Shown here piece after piece: positions 1 to 8,958 of a stretch of 64,000 nt of DNA. The stretch comes from Clostridia bacterium (GTDB taxonomy: Bacteria; Bacillota; Clostridia; TANB77; CAG-508), in the NCBI GenBank assembly GCA_022797145.1, contig JAAWKA010000005.1, forward strand, positions 21,866-85,865, given 5' to 3'. Under the pieces are notes generated by a model. The model searched no databases. It was not told the DNA's origin and was given only the letters and a program-made list of their open reading frames with translations. The translations under genes and the position numbers were made by a program. Numbering within the stretch: position 1 is the first letter of the stretch; the number at the start of each line of letters is the position of its first letter.

Positions 1-234
1 TTAGCATTAGCTGCAGTTGTACTTACAGCTATAGATTATTTAATAGTAAAATTTACTGGATTACATGCTAGTCCATTTGGTAAAGGATTTGTAGGTTTTA
101 TACTTTCAGCTGTGGTACTATATGTCACTCAGTTTTTTGTTGCTGGATATACAATTTCATGGATAGCAGCAATTATTGGGGCACTTGTTTATGGTGTAGT
201 AGATTATTTTATTCCTGGTGATAATAAATTATAG
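1..234 (+). CDS. Small membrane protein, 3' end (holin-4-like)
   Basis: The frame is open from base 1 to a TAG at 232-234 (77 residues); its start lies outside the window. The residues form about three hydrophobic segments with short polar turns and end in a polar tail (GDNKL). Size and spacing resemble the phage-holin-4 superfamily of small four-TM proteins, which also occur as ordinary chromosomal genes. That assignment is by general appearance only. It is the only convincing plus-strand gene in the window and is followed at once by a hairpin terminator. Confidence 0.6.
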   Translation, partial: LALAAVVLTAIDYLIVKFTGLHASPFGKGFVGFILSAVVLYVTQFFVAGYTISWIAAIIGALVYGVVDYFIPGDNKL

Positions 235-242
235 GATAAAAT

Positions 243-280
243 AAAAATAGGTATTAAATTTAATACCTATTTTTATTTTT
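243..280 (+). terminator. Intrinsic terminator, possibly bidirectional
   Basis: AATAGGTATTAAA and its complement form an uninterrupted stem followed by a T-rich run (TTTTTATTTTTT) on the plus strand. It lies about 10 bases after the stop of the membrane-protein gene. The A-run on the 5' side could also serve minus-strand transcripts. Confidence 0.8.
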
Positions 281-405
281 TATACTATTGTAATAATCAA
301 AAAAGTTTTCAACACAAGAATTGTCTAACCAATTTCCTTTTCTAGACATACTTTGTTTAATGCCTTTTTCTCTAAAAAAATCTGCTATTTCGGCAAATAT
401 TTTTT
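260..405 (-). pseudogene. IS3-family transposase, 3' fragment
   Basis: The minus strand encodes REKGIKQSMSRKGNWLDNSC followed by VENFFDYYNSIKN and a stop at 260-262. The SMSRKGN-x-xDN-x-x-xEsFF pattern is the C-terminal catalytic signature of IS3/IS150 DDE transposases; the Glu of VENFF is the expected third acidic residue. The rest of the catalytic core and the terminal repeats are missing, and the upstream frame no longer resembles a transposase. It is an old remnant. Confidence 0.75.
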
Positions 406-698
406 CTAGAATATCTATCACTTGATGAACTAAATCTAAAATATTTTATTAAACTCAAGTACACTCAGTGAACTTTTTAGGAATTTTAGTTCACTATTTT
501 TAATTTGTAACGAAGATTAGGGGGGGTGATCCAATTCACCGAGTGAATTTTTGCATCATATTTGCTTAAAATTTTTGTTCTTTTATTAACTCTTGAAAGC
601 TTGCCTTTCGATGTGTATAGGCGATGTGTGAACACTCGCTTTCCTGCCCTCAATTTTTGATTGAGGTATAAAAATTTTATAAAATTTTTATCGTTTTA
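406..698. other. Intergenic, no gene seen
   Basis: No open frame resembles a protein. The stretch holds short palindromic pieces, for example a near-perfect one around 531-550 (AATTCACTCGGTGAATT), and a G-run at 521-527. It may be debris from the neighbouring IS3 remnant. Confidence 0.5.
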
Positions 699-2360
699 TT
701 ATTTTTGATATATTTTAGGTATTTCTTTTACTAAATCTTCGCAAAATTTTTTTAATTTCTTATTATATTTAATTGTGTACTTGCAAATTGTATATAATGT
801 TCTGCACGCAAATTTTCTATTGCTTAATTCCATAGTAATAGCATCATTCTTATATCTAGTCCAGCATTCCTTTGCTTTAATTTCATCCATATCCTCAAAA
901 ATTTCTTTTATTGCTAATTTGTCTATGTTATATATTAATTCTATAAAATTAACCCAATCTAAATCATAGCATCCATTGTATGGAATAATATTATTTATTT
1001 TACTCTGTATTTTTTGTTTTGAATCTTTAATGGCATTTATTGCTATATTACTATTTTGTTCATTTAATATATTTAGCATTAAAAATGCTAGCCCCTCACT
1101 ATCATTATGTCCAAAAATATCTATTTTTTGCTTTGCTTCAAAACATTTAATTGCAAGTTGAGGTTCTAAATACGTAAGTAATGGGTCTGCTATTTCAACT
1201 TTTTCGATATTATCATTTATCCATGTTTTTATTGGTTCATGGTTTTTTGTGCTTTCAGCCAATGATACTAATAATAATTTCATTTCACTTGGTGGTTCTC
1301 TCCAGTAATCATTAAAGTTGTTATTTATCCTAGCATAATCTATATATTTTACTGTTTCTCTAGTCTTACTTTTATCAACTCTATTTATCCAATCTATAAA
1401 TCTTGCATACCTTTCCCAATCATGTCTATTACTTGAACAAATTTCACTTGCCACTAGTTTTGCATCTATTGCTTTTACTAGAATTTTCACCTTACCTTTA
1501 TACTCCTTTTTAGGACTTTTGTGATCAAGCATTGAATATCCAAAAATCATCCACAATAAATGTTCTTGCATTTCCTCATATGAACTAAGTGGATATTTTC
1601 TTATGTTGTATGTAAAAGCACCCTCGCTCACTTCATATAACTCAATTCCTATTTTAGCATTAATATAATACATAGAAACAATAAACTCCGATAATTCATA
1701 TACATCAATCTTATATTTATTACTCCTAATTTTTTCTTTTAACAACTGTATATTAATATTATTTATTATATCTTCTTTCCATTTTTGATCTTTAAAAACC
1801 AAAAATCTATTTAACACTTTTCCCATTGCTCCTAAATCATTATATGAAGACTTATTAATATTCTTTGCTAATTTTTTAAAATCAATTAATTGTTCAAATT
1901 TATTATTTATATCACTATTTTTTTCTCTATAATCTAAAATACTATTTACTAACCAACTCAATGCATATCCAGTATTATGATTTACTTCTTCTATCCATTT
2001 GACTAATAACGGAAGATGTTTATTTATTATATCTTTTTTTGCATTATCATAAAATCTAATCAATGTATCGAAAAGAAAACATGAATTTCTAATATCAATA
2101 TCATTATTGGAGTTTATGCATCTATTTTCTATTTTTTTCCAAATTTCAGATGTTATAATATTTCTCTCATAATACAATGAACATATAGTACTTCTAAATT
2201 CGTTTAAGAGCCAACTTATTCCTTGTATTGGTGTATTTTCATTTTCAATAATACTTCTAATTATTTTGATTAAAATATTTCTATCCTTTTCTTCGCAATT
2301 ATCAGCAAATTTAGATATTATAATCGAAGCATACTGTATGAATACATCTATATTGTTCAT
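699..2360 (-). CDS. Helical C-terminal half of a nuclease-ATPase defence-like protein
   Basis: This 553-residue frame is alpha-helical in character, rich in Trp, Asn and Lys, and has no family motif I recognise. It overlaps the end of the upstream nuclease-ATPase frame (2311-3759) by 50 bases in the +1 frame. The upstream protein ends in a winged-helix-like segment and this frame continues it without a clear ribosome site, so the two were probably one gene; joined by a +1 shift they would give 1019 residues. The joint lies within 2311-2360 and contains no CGG, unlike the breaks in the conjugative element. It could instead be a separate, coupled gene. Confidence 0.65.
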   Translation of the reverse strand: MNNIDVFIQYASIIISKFADNCEEKDRNILIKIIRSIIENENTPIQGISWLLNEFRSTICSLYYERNIITSEIWKKIENRCINSNNDIDIRNSCFLFDTLIRFYDNAKKDIINKHLPLLVKWIEEVNHNTGYALSWLVNSILDYREKNSDINNKFEQLIDFKKLAKNINKSSYNDLGAMGKVLNRFLVFKDQKWKEDIINNINIQLLKEKIRSNKYKIDVYELSEFIVSMYYINAKIGIELYEVSEGAFTYNIRKYPLSSYEEMQEHLLWMIFGYSMLDHKSPKKEYKGKVKILVKAIDAKLVASEICSSNRHDWERYARFIDWINRVDKSKTRETVKYIDYARINNNFNDYWREPPSEMKLLLVSLAESTKNHEPIKTWINDNIEKVEIADPLLTYLEPQLAIKCFEAKQKIDIFGHNDSEGLAFLMLNILNEQNSNIAINAIKDSKQKIQSKINNIIPYNGCYDLDWVNFIELIYNIDKLAIKEIFEDMDEIKAKECWTRYKNDAITMELSNRKFACRTLYTICKYTIKYNKKLKKFCEDLVKEIPKIYQK

Positions 2361-3759
2361 CTTCTATAATAATTAATTTATTGTCCAGCATATATTTTAA
2401 GTTCTTTTTAAACCAATTTATATCATATTCTAGAAAATCAAGTACTCTTTTCAATTCTTCTTTAGTAACTGATTTGTCTAACATAGCTATTTGCTTCATT
2501 GCTAAAAATAATATTATCCAGTCTGCTCTATTTTTTTCTCTTAATCTCAAAAAATCCTCTTTTGCAATATTCCACCCACCTCTTAGAATATAGTTAAACA
2601 TCCATGGTGTTGTAGCTTCTTTTGCTGCTTTTTCTATTCTTCTTTCTATAGTTTCAGAAAAATAGCTATCACCAATATTTTTATCTATTTTATGAACAAT
2701 CTCATATATTTTTTTCTTATTTTGTAAATATTCATGTTTTATTTTTTCTATTGATTCTGTATTAGATGTATAAGTAGTTTCTGCATTTATATTAATTTCA
2801 TCTGTTATAGTACAAATAACTTTGATATTTTCTGATGTATTAGCAATAACTTTTTCAATATATACGTTTTGTATATTTTGTAGATCATCAATTATAAAAA
2901 TACTGTTTTCACTTGTAATTTTTTTAAAGTTATAATCAAAAAATTCATTTTTATTTGTATATTTAAATACTCTCCAACCTTTCATATAGAAATGATATGC
3001 TACTTGATAAGCTGTTATAGATTTTCCACTTCCAGCAATACCTAGTATTATTGAATAATTTAATAATTCTAAATTTTCTTCTATCTTCTTAATTATAGGC
3101 AATTCTGGACAAGACTTAACATTGTAAGGGAACAATTTATTTCCTATTATTGCATCAGTAATATCTCTTTTTACATCAAAACTAACACTTTCCCATTGTG
3201 TATTTTTAGGAAAATTATTTAACGTTACAGTTTTATCTTTTTCTTTCATTTTAATTAAATTGTTATAGTCTAAAATTATAGACAAATCGCTCCAACTATC
3301 AACTAAATTAATAACTTTATCTTTAAATAATAATTTATCAGCATTATATTCTTTAAGTTTATATATTTCTATATCATTTCCATTTGTTATTACATAAACT
3401 ATACATCTTGTCCACATAGCATAAAATGTCGCTTGATCTTTGGCATTTTCGATTTTCTCTTTTGGTTTTTTCAATTCAAAAACAACTAATGAATTATTCA
3501 TTACCCATCCAGTCTCTTTTTTATCTCTATGCCTATTTGCGTTACTATCTTTAAAGATCATTATATCTGCTGATTTAGTATTTAAATCCTTTCTACCCTC
3601 CTTTCCATAAACAGGATATTCTTCAGCAATATTCTCAGTTGGATATCTGAGTAAATCTAAAAGCGGATTTACTATTTTACTTCTTACCTCAGTTTCTTGA
3701 ACTATATCTTCTTTTTTATTTGTTCTATATATTCTTCTATATTTGCTATCCTCATACAT
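2311..3759 (-). CDS. PD-(D/E)xK nuclease domain fused to P-loop ATPase
   Basis: Residues about 20-190 look like the N-terminal nuclease domain of type I restriction HsdR subunits: a DLNTKSADIMIF strand, then VVFELKKP carrying the E-x-K of a PD-(D/E)xK site. Residues about 235-300 form a P-loop ATPase with Walker A GIAGSGKS and Walker B IFIIDD. The end looks like a winged helix. The gene starts one base after the AbiEii stop, so it is probably cotranscribed with abiE. Nuclease plus STAND-like ATPase next to an Abi module suggests a phage-defence function, which is an inference. Confidence 0.75.
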   Translation of the reverse strand: MYEDSKYRRIYRTNKKEDIVQETEVRSKIVNPLLDLLRYPTENIAEEYPVYGKEGRKDLNTKSADIMIFKDSNANRHRDKKETGWVMNNSLVVFELKKPKEKIENAKDQATFYAMWTRCIVYVITNGNDIEIYKLKEYNADKLLFKDKVINLVDSWSDLSIILDYNNLIKMKEKDKTVTLNNFPKNTQWESVSFDVKRDITDAIIGNKLFPYNVKSCPELPIIKKIEENLELLNYSIILGIAGSGKSITAYQVAYHFYMKGWRVFKYTNKNEFFDYNFKKITSENSIFIIDDLQNIQNVYIEKVIANTSENIKVICTITDEININAETTYTSNTESIEKIKHEYLQNKKKIYEIVHKIDKNIGDSYFSETIERRIEKAAKEATTPWMFNYILRGGWNIAKEDFLRLREKNRADWIILFLAMKQIAMLDKSVTKEELKRVLDFLEYDINWFKKNLKYMLDNKLIIIEDEQYRCIHTVCFDYNI

Positions 3760-4605
3760 TTACTTCCTTAATAACAACTTTATTTCTTCTAATACTTCCA
3801 TCGTATCCTCATAACTTATATCTTCTGCATAACTAAACCTACTCTGATAATTCTTCCAATGTTCTTTTAATGCATCGTTTTCTTTTATTACTTTCATTAT
3901 CTCATCAATATTTTCTAAATTATGCATAGACTCTCTATATTCAAATTTCTTCATAATAGCTTGTCCTAACAATTCTTTATCAAAGTTTTGTTGTTGTGTA
4001 GTCCAAAGTATGTATATATCATAAAAGTCTCTTGCTCTTGTTGTATCAATATTTCTCGATATAATTGTTTCAAATTTATCTGCTATTACTGTTTCCATAT
4101 TATATGCAAGAATTTCTATTGAACGATCTTCAAACATCAAGTCAAACTTATAATTTACTTCTTTAGGTACAATTATATCTCCTGTTGTTATGTCCAATTT
4201 CATAGGTACAACTAATTTATCAAATTTTGCATCCAATGATACTCTATATCCTCCATATTCATCTTCTTGTCTTATTTCCTTTATGTTTCTAAATTCAAAA
4301 ATTACTCCATCATCTAAGTCTATACTAAATATTTCGTTTAATATATTTTCAAGGTTATCTTTTTCTAAATTAAAGCCTTTTATTGTTGCATCCATATCTA
4401 GTGTATTTCTCATATCTATTCCAACTATAGCTGTTATCAGCATTCCACCTTTTAATACAAATTTATATTTATAATCTGATACTGAAATCCTTTCTAATAG
4501 TCTCTCTAGCATATAGTTTTGTAAAATGATATTTTCATTTACATCAACTTTTGCTGACATGTTTTTTATCCATGCCTTTAATTGTGCTCTATTCTTAGCA
4601 ATCAT
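3760..4605 (-). CDS. abiEii: AbiEii/AbiGii-family nucleotidyltransferase toxin
   Basis: 281 residues. A KGGML motif near residue 50 is followed by TLDMDATI, which matches the GS/KGG...DxD nucleotidyltransferase signature of AbiEii toxins; a later RARDFYDIY segment is also typical. In characterised systems AbiEii modifies tRNA acceptor ends to block growth and AbiEi neutralises it. The gene overlaps the end of abiEi by four bases (ATGA-type coupling), as expected for this type IV toxin-antitoxin operon. Confidence 0.92.
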   Translation of the reverse strand: MIAKNRAQLKAWIKNMSAKVDVNENIILQNYMLERLLERISVSDYKYKFVLKGGMLITAIVGIDMRNTLDMDATIKGFNLEKDNLENILNEIFSIDLDDGVIFEFRNIKEIRQEDEYGGYRVSLDAKFDKLVVPMKLDITTGDIIVPKEVNYKFDLMFEDRSIEILAYNMETVIADKFETIISRNIDTTRARDFYDIYILWTTQQQNFDKELLGQAIMKKFEYRESMHNLENIDEIMKVIKENDALKEHWKNYQSRFSYAEDISYEDTMEVLEEIKLLLRK

Positions 4606-5195
4606 AGTAACACCTCCAAGTATTTTCTTACTTCATCTTCTATATTAAATAGTTTTGCATATTTATGTAGTTTTATTGAATTTCTATCTTTTCTTTCCGC
4701 ATATCTTTTCATGGCATCTGTAAATAATGCAATCTCAATTTTCTTTTTATTTCTTATAATATCACATATGGTTCTTTCCAAATCATATACCTTAACCTTG
4801 TTACCATATGGTGTTTTCATTTCTATAATACCAACATTATATAATTCTTCTTTTAAATAAAAAAATTGATAGTTACTATTCTTAATTGATATGTTATTAT
4901 AATTGCTTGGTACTGTTAATTGAAATTTTATAGGCGTTCTGTCACATAAATCATGAAAATATAATGCCGTTTCATGAGAGAATATTCCTTTCTTACATAT
5001 TGCTTGTGTTGTAAAATATGTATCTTCTATTGTATCTACACTTATATAAATACCTCTCGCTACTCTTTCAATTATTCCTCTTTCAATCATTCTCGTTAGA
5101 ATTCTACTATTAATCCCTAAATCTTCTACTTCACTTGTTGTTATAATCCCGTTTCTTTTTTTTAATAATTTTTCAATTTTCTCAATATTATCCAT
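4602..5195 (-). CDS. abiEi: AbiEi-family antitoxin / transcriptional autorepressor
   Basis: The start ATG at 5195 is chosen because AAGGAGAAGAG lies seven to eight bases upstream; an upstream in-frame ATG at 5240 would lie inside the promoter palindrome. About 197 residues: an N-terminal winged helix (IEKLLKKRNGIITTSEVEDL, then NSRILTRMIERG and VARGIY) and a C-terminal domain containing ETALYFHDL and DLERTICDIIR, both typical of AbiEi. The antitoxin binds its own operator and blocks the AbiEii toxin. Confidence 0.92.
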   Translation of the reverse strand: MDNIEKIEKLLKKRNGIITTSEVEDLGINSRILTRMIERGIIERVARGIYISVDTIEDTYFTTQAICKKGIFSHETALYFHDLCDRTPIKFQLTVPSNYNNISIKNSNYQFFYLKEELYNVGIIEMKTPYGNKVKVYDLERTICDIIRNKKKIEIALFTDAMKRYAERKDRNSIKLHKYAKLFNIEDEVRKYLEVLL

Positions 5196-5209
5196 TTTTC
5201 TCTTCTCCT

Positions 5210-5259
5210 TTGTCGGAAATCTTCGTAAATATTGTATCATTTACGAAGATTTCCGACAA
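5210..5259 (-). promoter_or_regulatory. abiE promoter inside a perfect 21-bp inverted repeat
   Basis: TTGTCGGAAATCTTCGTAAA at 5210-5229 and its exact complement up to 5259 form two 21-base arms separated by eight bases. Read on the minus strand, the outer arm supplies a -35 (TTGTCG, 5254-5259) and the spacer a -10 (TACAAT, 5231-5236) with 17 bases between. A repressor bound to the arms would cover the whole promoter. AbiEi proteins are known to bind inverted repeats in their own promoter. Confidence 0.88.
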
Positions 5260-5523
5260 GTATTTTGATGAAATTTTATAAAATTATTGATTTTTAATAA
5301 AATTTCTATTATACTTTTATTAGATGACCGAGAAGGCTTACTCTGGTAAGCAGTTATGATTTAGAATGTAGCTTATATAGAAATATATGAGCTATAGTTT
5401 TTTTATTTTAAAATTTATTTAAAAATGTTGATTTCTGCTAAAATACCTATTATAATTTTATTACATTAATTGTTGCACACTTATAAAGTGTGGAGTTTGT
5501 TTCATCTTTTATAAAGATGCTTA
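5260..5523. other. Intergenic with several small hairpins
   Basis: No gene seen. The stretch contains small inverted repeats, including CACACTT-ATAA-AGTGTG near 5473-5492 and CATCTTTTATAAAGATG near 5503-5519. The segment 5325-5400 is slightly richer in G and C than its surroundings but does not match an RNA I know. Confidence 0.4.
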
Positions 5524-5549
5524 AAAGCCTTCTATCAAAAGAAGGCTTT
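5524..5549 (-). terminator. Intrinsic terminator after the hydrolase pseudogene
   Basis: AAAGCCTTC, an eight-base loop and GAAGGCTTT form a nine-pair stem followed by T residues on the minus strand. It lies about 10 bases past the stop at 5561. Confidence 0.8.
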
Positions 5550-5560
5550 ACCATATTAAA

Positions 5561-6112
5561 CTATAAATAACTTACTATATCTTCAAATGTATCATATCCA
5601 CTTTTACTATTGATATGTCCTGCATTTGGTATTAAAATCTGTTCTGTAGCAATTTTATCTGCAAAATCTTTTTCTACTTCATATTTTACATATGGATCAT
5701 TATCTGAATAGAAACAAATAATTTCATCTGCATATTGTTTTACATCTTCTAAGTTATTAAAATACATTGTTCTATTTACTGAATCGTATTCTTCATTTAT
5801 TCCTAAATAGTTGTTAAATCCACATACAAATATTAATTTTTTAACTTTTAATTTATTCTCTACTAAAAATTTGCAAACAAATACTGGTGCAATACTATGT
5901 GCTATTATTGTTGTATTTTCATTAATTAGTCCTAATTCTAAATAATATTTAAGCAGTTTACTCCAATTCTCATAATTTTGATAACCTACTCCTATTGGAA
6001 ATTGTGGTACATATACTTGTTTTTCATCTGATGATATAAAATCTTATAACCAATTAAACCAATTTCCAAATGGACTTTCAAAACTTCCATGTATTATAAA
6101 ATAATTTTTCAT
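5561..6112 (-). pseudogene. RBBP9/YdeN-type serine hydrolase with a nonsense codon
   Basis: Read from ATG 6112 the frame gives an intact alpha/beta-hydrolase of 183 residues except for TAA at codon 23 (NWL-stop-DF). Family features are present: FIIHGSFESPFGNW near the N-terminus, the nucleophile elbow AHSIAP, an Asp in FYSDNDPYV and the catalytic His in NAGHINSKSGY. The rest of the frame is undamaged, so the stop is recent, is suppressed, or is a sequence error. The ATG follows the preceding stop directly. Confidence 0.85.
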
Positions 6113-6456
6113 TTACTTTTCCTCCAATTGTTTTTTTAGTATTTTATTTATTAATTCAGTCAATTCTGGAATTTTATATATTCTATGATAACCATCAAAA
6201 TGATTATAATATTTTAAATATATACCAACTGAATTTGTATCTTTTATAAATCTTTTAAACATTTCTTCCTTTGGTTCATCTTCCTCTGAATATAAACAGT
6301 ATTTAACTTCTACTTTCTCTTTTATAAAATTTAATTGTTCTTTTTTACAATATGCTTGTTCTTTAACTTTTACTATATAATCATTTCTATTGCCAGGTCT
6401 GAACAAGAACTAGATTCCTTTGTATGTAAATGTAGTTCTGTTAAATATTTATTCAT
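6113..6456 (-). pseudogene. PHP-domain remnant joined to an unrelated tail
   Basis: ATG 6456 begins MNKYLTELHLHTKESSSCSD, the metal-binding start of a PHP phosphoesterase (HLHTKESSSCSD), but the frame stops about 28 codons in. A second frame, 6406-6113 (97 residues, ending YKIPELTELINKILKKQLEEK minus its last residue), runs on without a ribosome site and has no PHP motif. The gene seems to have lost its centre by deletion and shifted frame. Confidence 0.6.
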
Positions 6457-6922
6457 CTACTTCATCCTCCTTAATTTCTCTTTTCATAATTAATTCATCA
6501 TGTACAAAACCTTGTCCTTGATATATTCTTATTGCCTCTGGATTATTACTCGAAAGTTTTAATTCAATAATATTATTTTTCTTTGAAAATTTAATACATT
6601 CTTTTATTAAGTTAGTTTGTATTCCTTTTCTTCTATATTCATTCAATGTAAATACATCACATATATATCCCTCAATTCCACTTTCTACACATTGTGGCAT
6701 ATATTTTATTACTTGTAATCCACAAGTTGCAACTATTTTATTTTCTATAATCTCTATAAAAAAGATTATATCTTTGTTTAAATGTTCTTCCAAATAGTTC
6801 TTTGTTGTCATATAAAATTCTTCATCTTTATTTGGATATAATTCTTTCCAATCATCTTTTTGTTGCATTACTCTTAATTTTGATATTTCTTCTATATCTT
6901 CATATTTTGCTATTCTAAACAT
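6449..6922 (-). CDS. GNAT-family N-acetyltransferase
   Basis: 157 residues. The acetyl-CoA loop is visible as DVFTLNEYRRKGIQTNLI (R/Q-x-x-G-x-G/A pattern), and the C-terminal NNPEAIRIYQGQGF is the usual GNAT beta-6 region (A-x-x-x-Y-x-x-x-GF). The substrate is unknown. The next remnant overlaps its last codons, so the two formerly shared an operon. Confidence 0.9.
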   Translation of the reverse strand: MFRIAKYEDIEEISKLRVMQQKDDWKELYPNKDEEFYMTTKNYLEEHLNKDIIFFIEIIENKIVATCGLQVIKYMPQCVESGIEGYICDVFTLNEYRRKGIQTNLIKECIKFSKKNNIIELKLSSNNPEAIRIYQGQGFVHDELIMKREIKEDEVDE

Positions 6923-7174
6923 AAATTTCTCCTAAACTAATATTGATTATGCTAAAATCTTACCATAAAATAAAGCATATAACAAATAATTTATTACATA
7001 CTTTATCTTTCAAGTTTTATCTCCAAACATTCTATTTTTTATTATAAAATTATACTACTTCGCACACCATATCAACTTCTATCGTTACCTTAATTTTATT
7101 ATTTTCTACTCTTTTAACCTTATTTTTGCCTTTTCTCTCAAAGCTAACAAAATCCTCAAAAGCAGTAAACTGGG
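6923..7174. other. Intergenic with a possible broken frame
   Basis: A minus-strand frame at about 7170-7050 reads AQFTAFEDFVSFERKGKNK and then about 20 residues before a stop, out of frame with the upstream rlmD end. It may be the tail of another lost gene. No promoter or RNA was recognised. Confidence 0.35.
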
Positions 7175-7648
7175 CTATTGTATCGTATCTTTTAGATATA
7201 GTACCGAGCAACACTCCACGTGACTTGTATATGGAAACATATCTATAGGTATTATTTCTTTTATATAATATTTATCTTCAAACTTTTTCAAATCTCTTAT
7301 TAATGTTCTAGGATTGCAACTTATATATATTAATCTTGAAATTTCCATTTTTAATATGATTTGTATTGTATTATCATCAATACCTTTTCTAGGTGGATCC
7401 AAAAATACTATTGAAGGTTTAACATTCTTTTTTAATATTATTTTTTCAAATATATTTTTAACATCCCCACATAAAAAATTAATATTATTTATATTATTTA
7501 TTTTAGCATTCTCTTTTGCATCTTCTATTGCTTCTTCTAAAATTTCAATACCATATACTTCTTTTACATATCTTGAAACAAATATTGCAATAGTTCCTAT
7601 CCCACAATACAAATCTACTGCTACATCTTCTTTTGTAAGTTTTGCCAT
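7175..7648 (-). pseudogene. rlmD: rlmD/rumA-type 23S rRNA (uracil-5)-methyltransferase, C-terminal fragment
   Basis: Only the catalytic third remains. VDLYCGIGTIAIF is the SAM-binding motif I, FLDPPRKGID motif IV, ISCNPRTLIRDL carries the catalytic Cys, and the HVEC segment is the usual end. The roughly 300-residue N-terminal part (TRAM and RNA-binding domains) is missing, replaced at about 7650 by the end of the conjugative element. rumA/rlmD is a known insertion target for large conjugative elements of Firmicutes. A ribosome site (GGAGGAAGAA) lies just upstream, so the fragment may still be translated. Confidence 0.85.
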
Positions 7649-8019
7649 TTTTACTGTCCTGACATTTCTTCTTCCTCCTTTTTAATTTTTCTATCTATTT
7701 TCAAGGCTTTCGAGCCTCTAACCACTTGATTTGCTCATTTTTTTGCTTTGTTGAACTTTGTTGATTTTAGTGGGTTTTGGTAGTTCTGTGTTGAAACGAT
7801 TGCACCAAAATTGCACCAAAATTGCTCCAAAAAATATTATGTCAAATTGTTTTTTCATTTTTGATAAACATTCGTTTCATACATTTCAATGTGCTTTTTA
7901 TAATTTTCGTTTTTTATTGTATCATATTATTTTTTATTTGTGTAGTCTTTTTACAAATAAAATTTGTATTTTACTAATTCTAGTTGTATGAGGGCATCTA
8001 AATTTACATTATTTTATGT
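7649..8019. other. Terminal non-coding region of the conjugative element
   Basis: This gap separates the last element gene from the rlmD fragment. It contains three tandem 11-base repeats, a small hairpin AGGCT-CGAA-AGCCT near 7703-7716, and a tandem TCAACAAAG-type repeat just upstream of it. I place the element boundary between about 7650 and 7700. The attachment core cannot be fixed because the other end and the integrase are outside the window. Confidence 0.55.
7800..7832 (+). repeat. Three tandem 11-bp repeats at the element end
   Basis: TTGCACCAAAA occurs twice in direct tandem (7800-7810 and 7811-7821), followed by TTGCTCCAAAA (7822-7832). Such iterated sites near an element end are often recombinase arm sites; that role is inferred. 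Confidence 0.7.
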
Positions 8020-8619
8020 TTACTGTTCTTCTTCATCATTTTCTTTTTTTAAGTCTTCTGCAATTTCTTCTTCAATGCTTTTATTTATTTCATCTTCCAT
8101 TCCTAATAATATCATATCATTATAAGATATATAAAAATCCCATTCATTATTTTTTCCATTAAATAATCCTAAATCTCTTATATCCTCCAATATGAAATCT
8201 TTTACAAATGCTTCATAAAAATCTTCATATGTATCATATTCATAAACAGATTCTTCACCATTTAAATATTCTTTATAATTTTGAAGATTTATCTTCTTTT
8301 CATATTTTAAGTCTATAGCTTCATCTCTAATATAAGCATGAACGATTGAGTTATTATTTTGAGGACTTTGAAACAATACTTGTGTATCCATTGTTTTTAT
8401 ATAATTCTCGCAAATTCTTTTATAAAACAGTTCTCTAATATCTATTATTTCTTTTTTTTCTATCCAACTTGAAAGAACTTTTATTTCTGTATCTTTATAT
8501 TTTCTTTTAAATCTTTCTAAATTTGAAATTACAACATCTTTATCAAAATATGTATAAATTGAAACAATAAAAGGCTTTTCATTAGGACTTTGGCATACTG
8601 CTAAAGCATTATAATTCAT
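8020..8619 (-). CDS. Unknown acidic-tailed array protein, last gene of the element
   Basis: The start at 8619 is preferred over one at 8643 because GAGGAGGAAG, inside the end of the upstream gene, is then correctly spaced. About 199 residues with mixed alpha/beta character and no recognised motif. It ends in EEEIAEDLKKENDEEEQ. No gene follows, so this tail is not needed as a ribosome site. Confidence 0.8.
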   Translation of the reverse strand: MNYNALAVCQSPNEKPFIVSIYTYFDKDVVISNLERFKRKYKDTEIKVLSSWIEKKEIIDIRELFYKRICENYIKTMDTQVLFQSPQNNNSIVHAYIRDEAIDLKYEKKINLQNYKEYLNGEESVYEYDTYEDFYEAFVKDFILEDIRDLGLFNGKNNEWDFYISYNDMILLGMEDEINKSIEEEIAEDLKKENDEEEQ

Positions 8620-8947
8620 TTTCTTCTTCCTCCTCATTTTCATTATTCAAATTAGTTTCCTCCTGTTCTGCTGAAAACTGATATGGATTGAAGTATCCTT
8701 CTTGATAATTATCTACTAATTTAATTAATTCTTGTTTAGACATATTACATATAGATCTCATCCAATGATTTGCAAGTAATGTTGCATTACCACAGTTTTC
8801 TCTACTATCTCTTAATATTTTTATATCAGCTTTAAATTTTTCATATCCTTTGCAATCTTTTACGAGCATCATTTTTCTACTTAAAATTTTTGAAAATTCT
8901 TTATATTTCATACCATATGTTACATCTTTATATTCTTTCTTCTTCAT
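8609..8947 (-). CDS. Unknown array protein (112 residues)
   Basis: Small, mostly helical and charged, starting after AGGATGTGAAAGT. It contains two Cys (DCKGY, ENCGN) and ends NENEEEEENEL. The acidic end is encoded by purine-rich DNA holding the ribosome site and ATG of the next gene. Not recognised. Confidence 0.8.
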   Translation of the reverse strand: MKKKEYKDVTYGMKYKEFSKILSRKMMLVKDCKGYEKFKADIKILRDSRENCGNATLLANHWMRSICNMSKQELIKLVDNYQEGYFNPYQFSAEQEETNLNNENEEEEENEL

Positions 8948-8958
8948 ACTTTCACATC

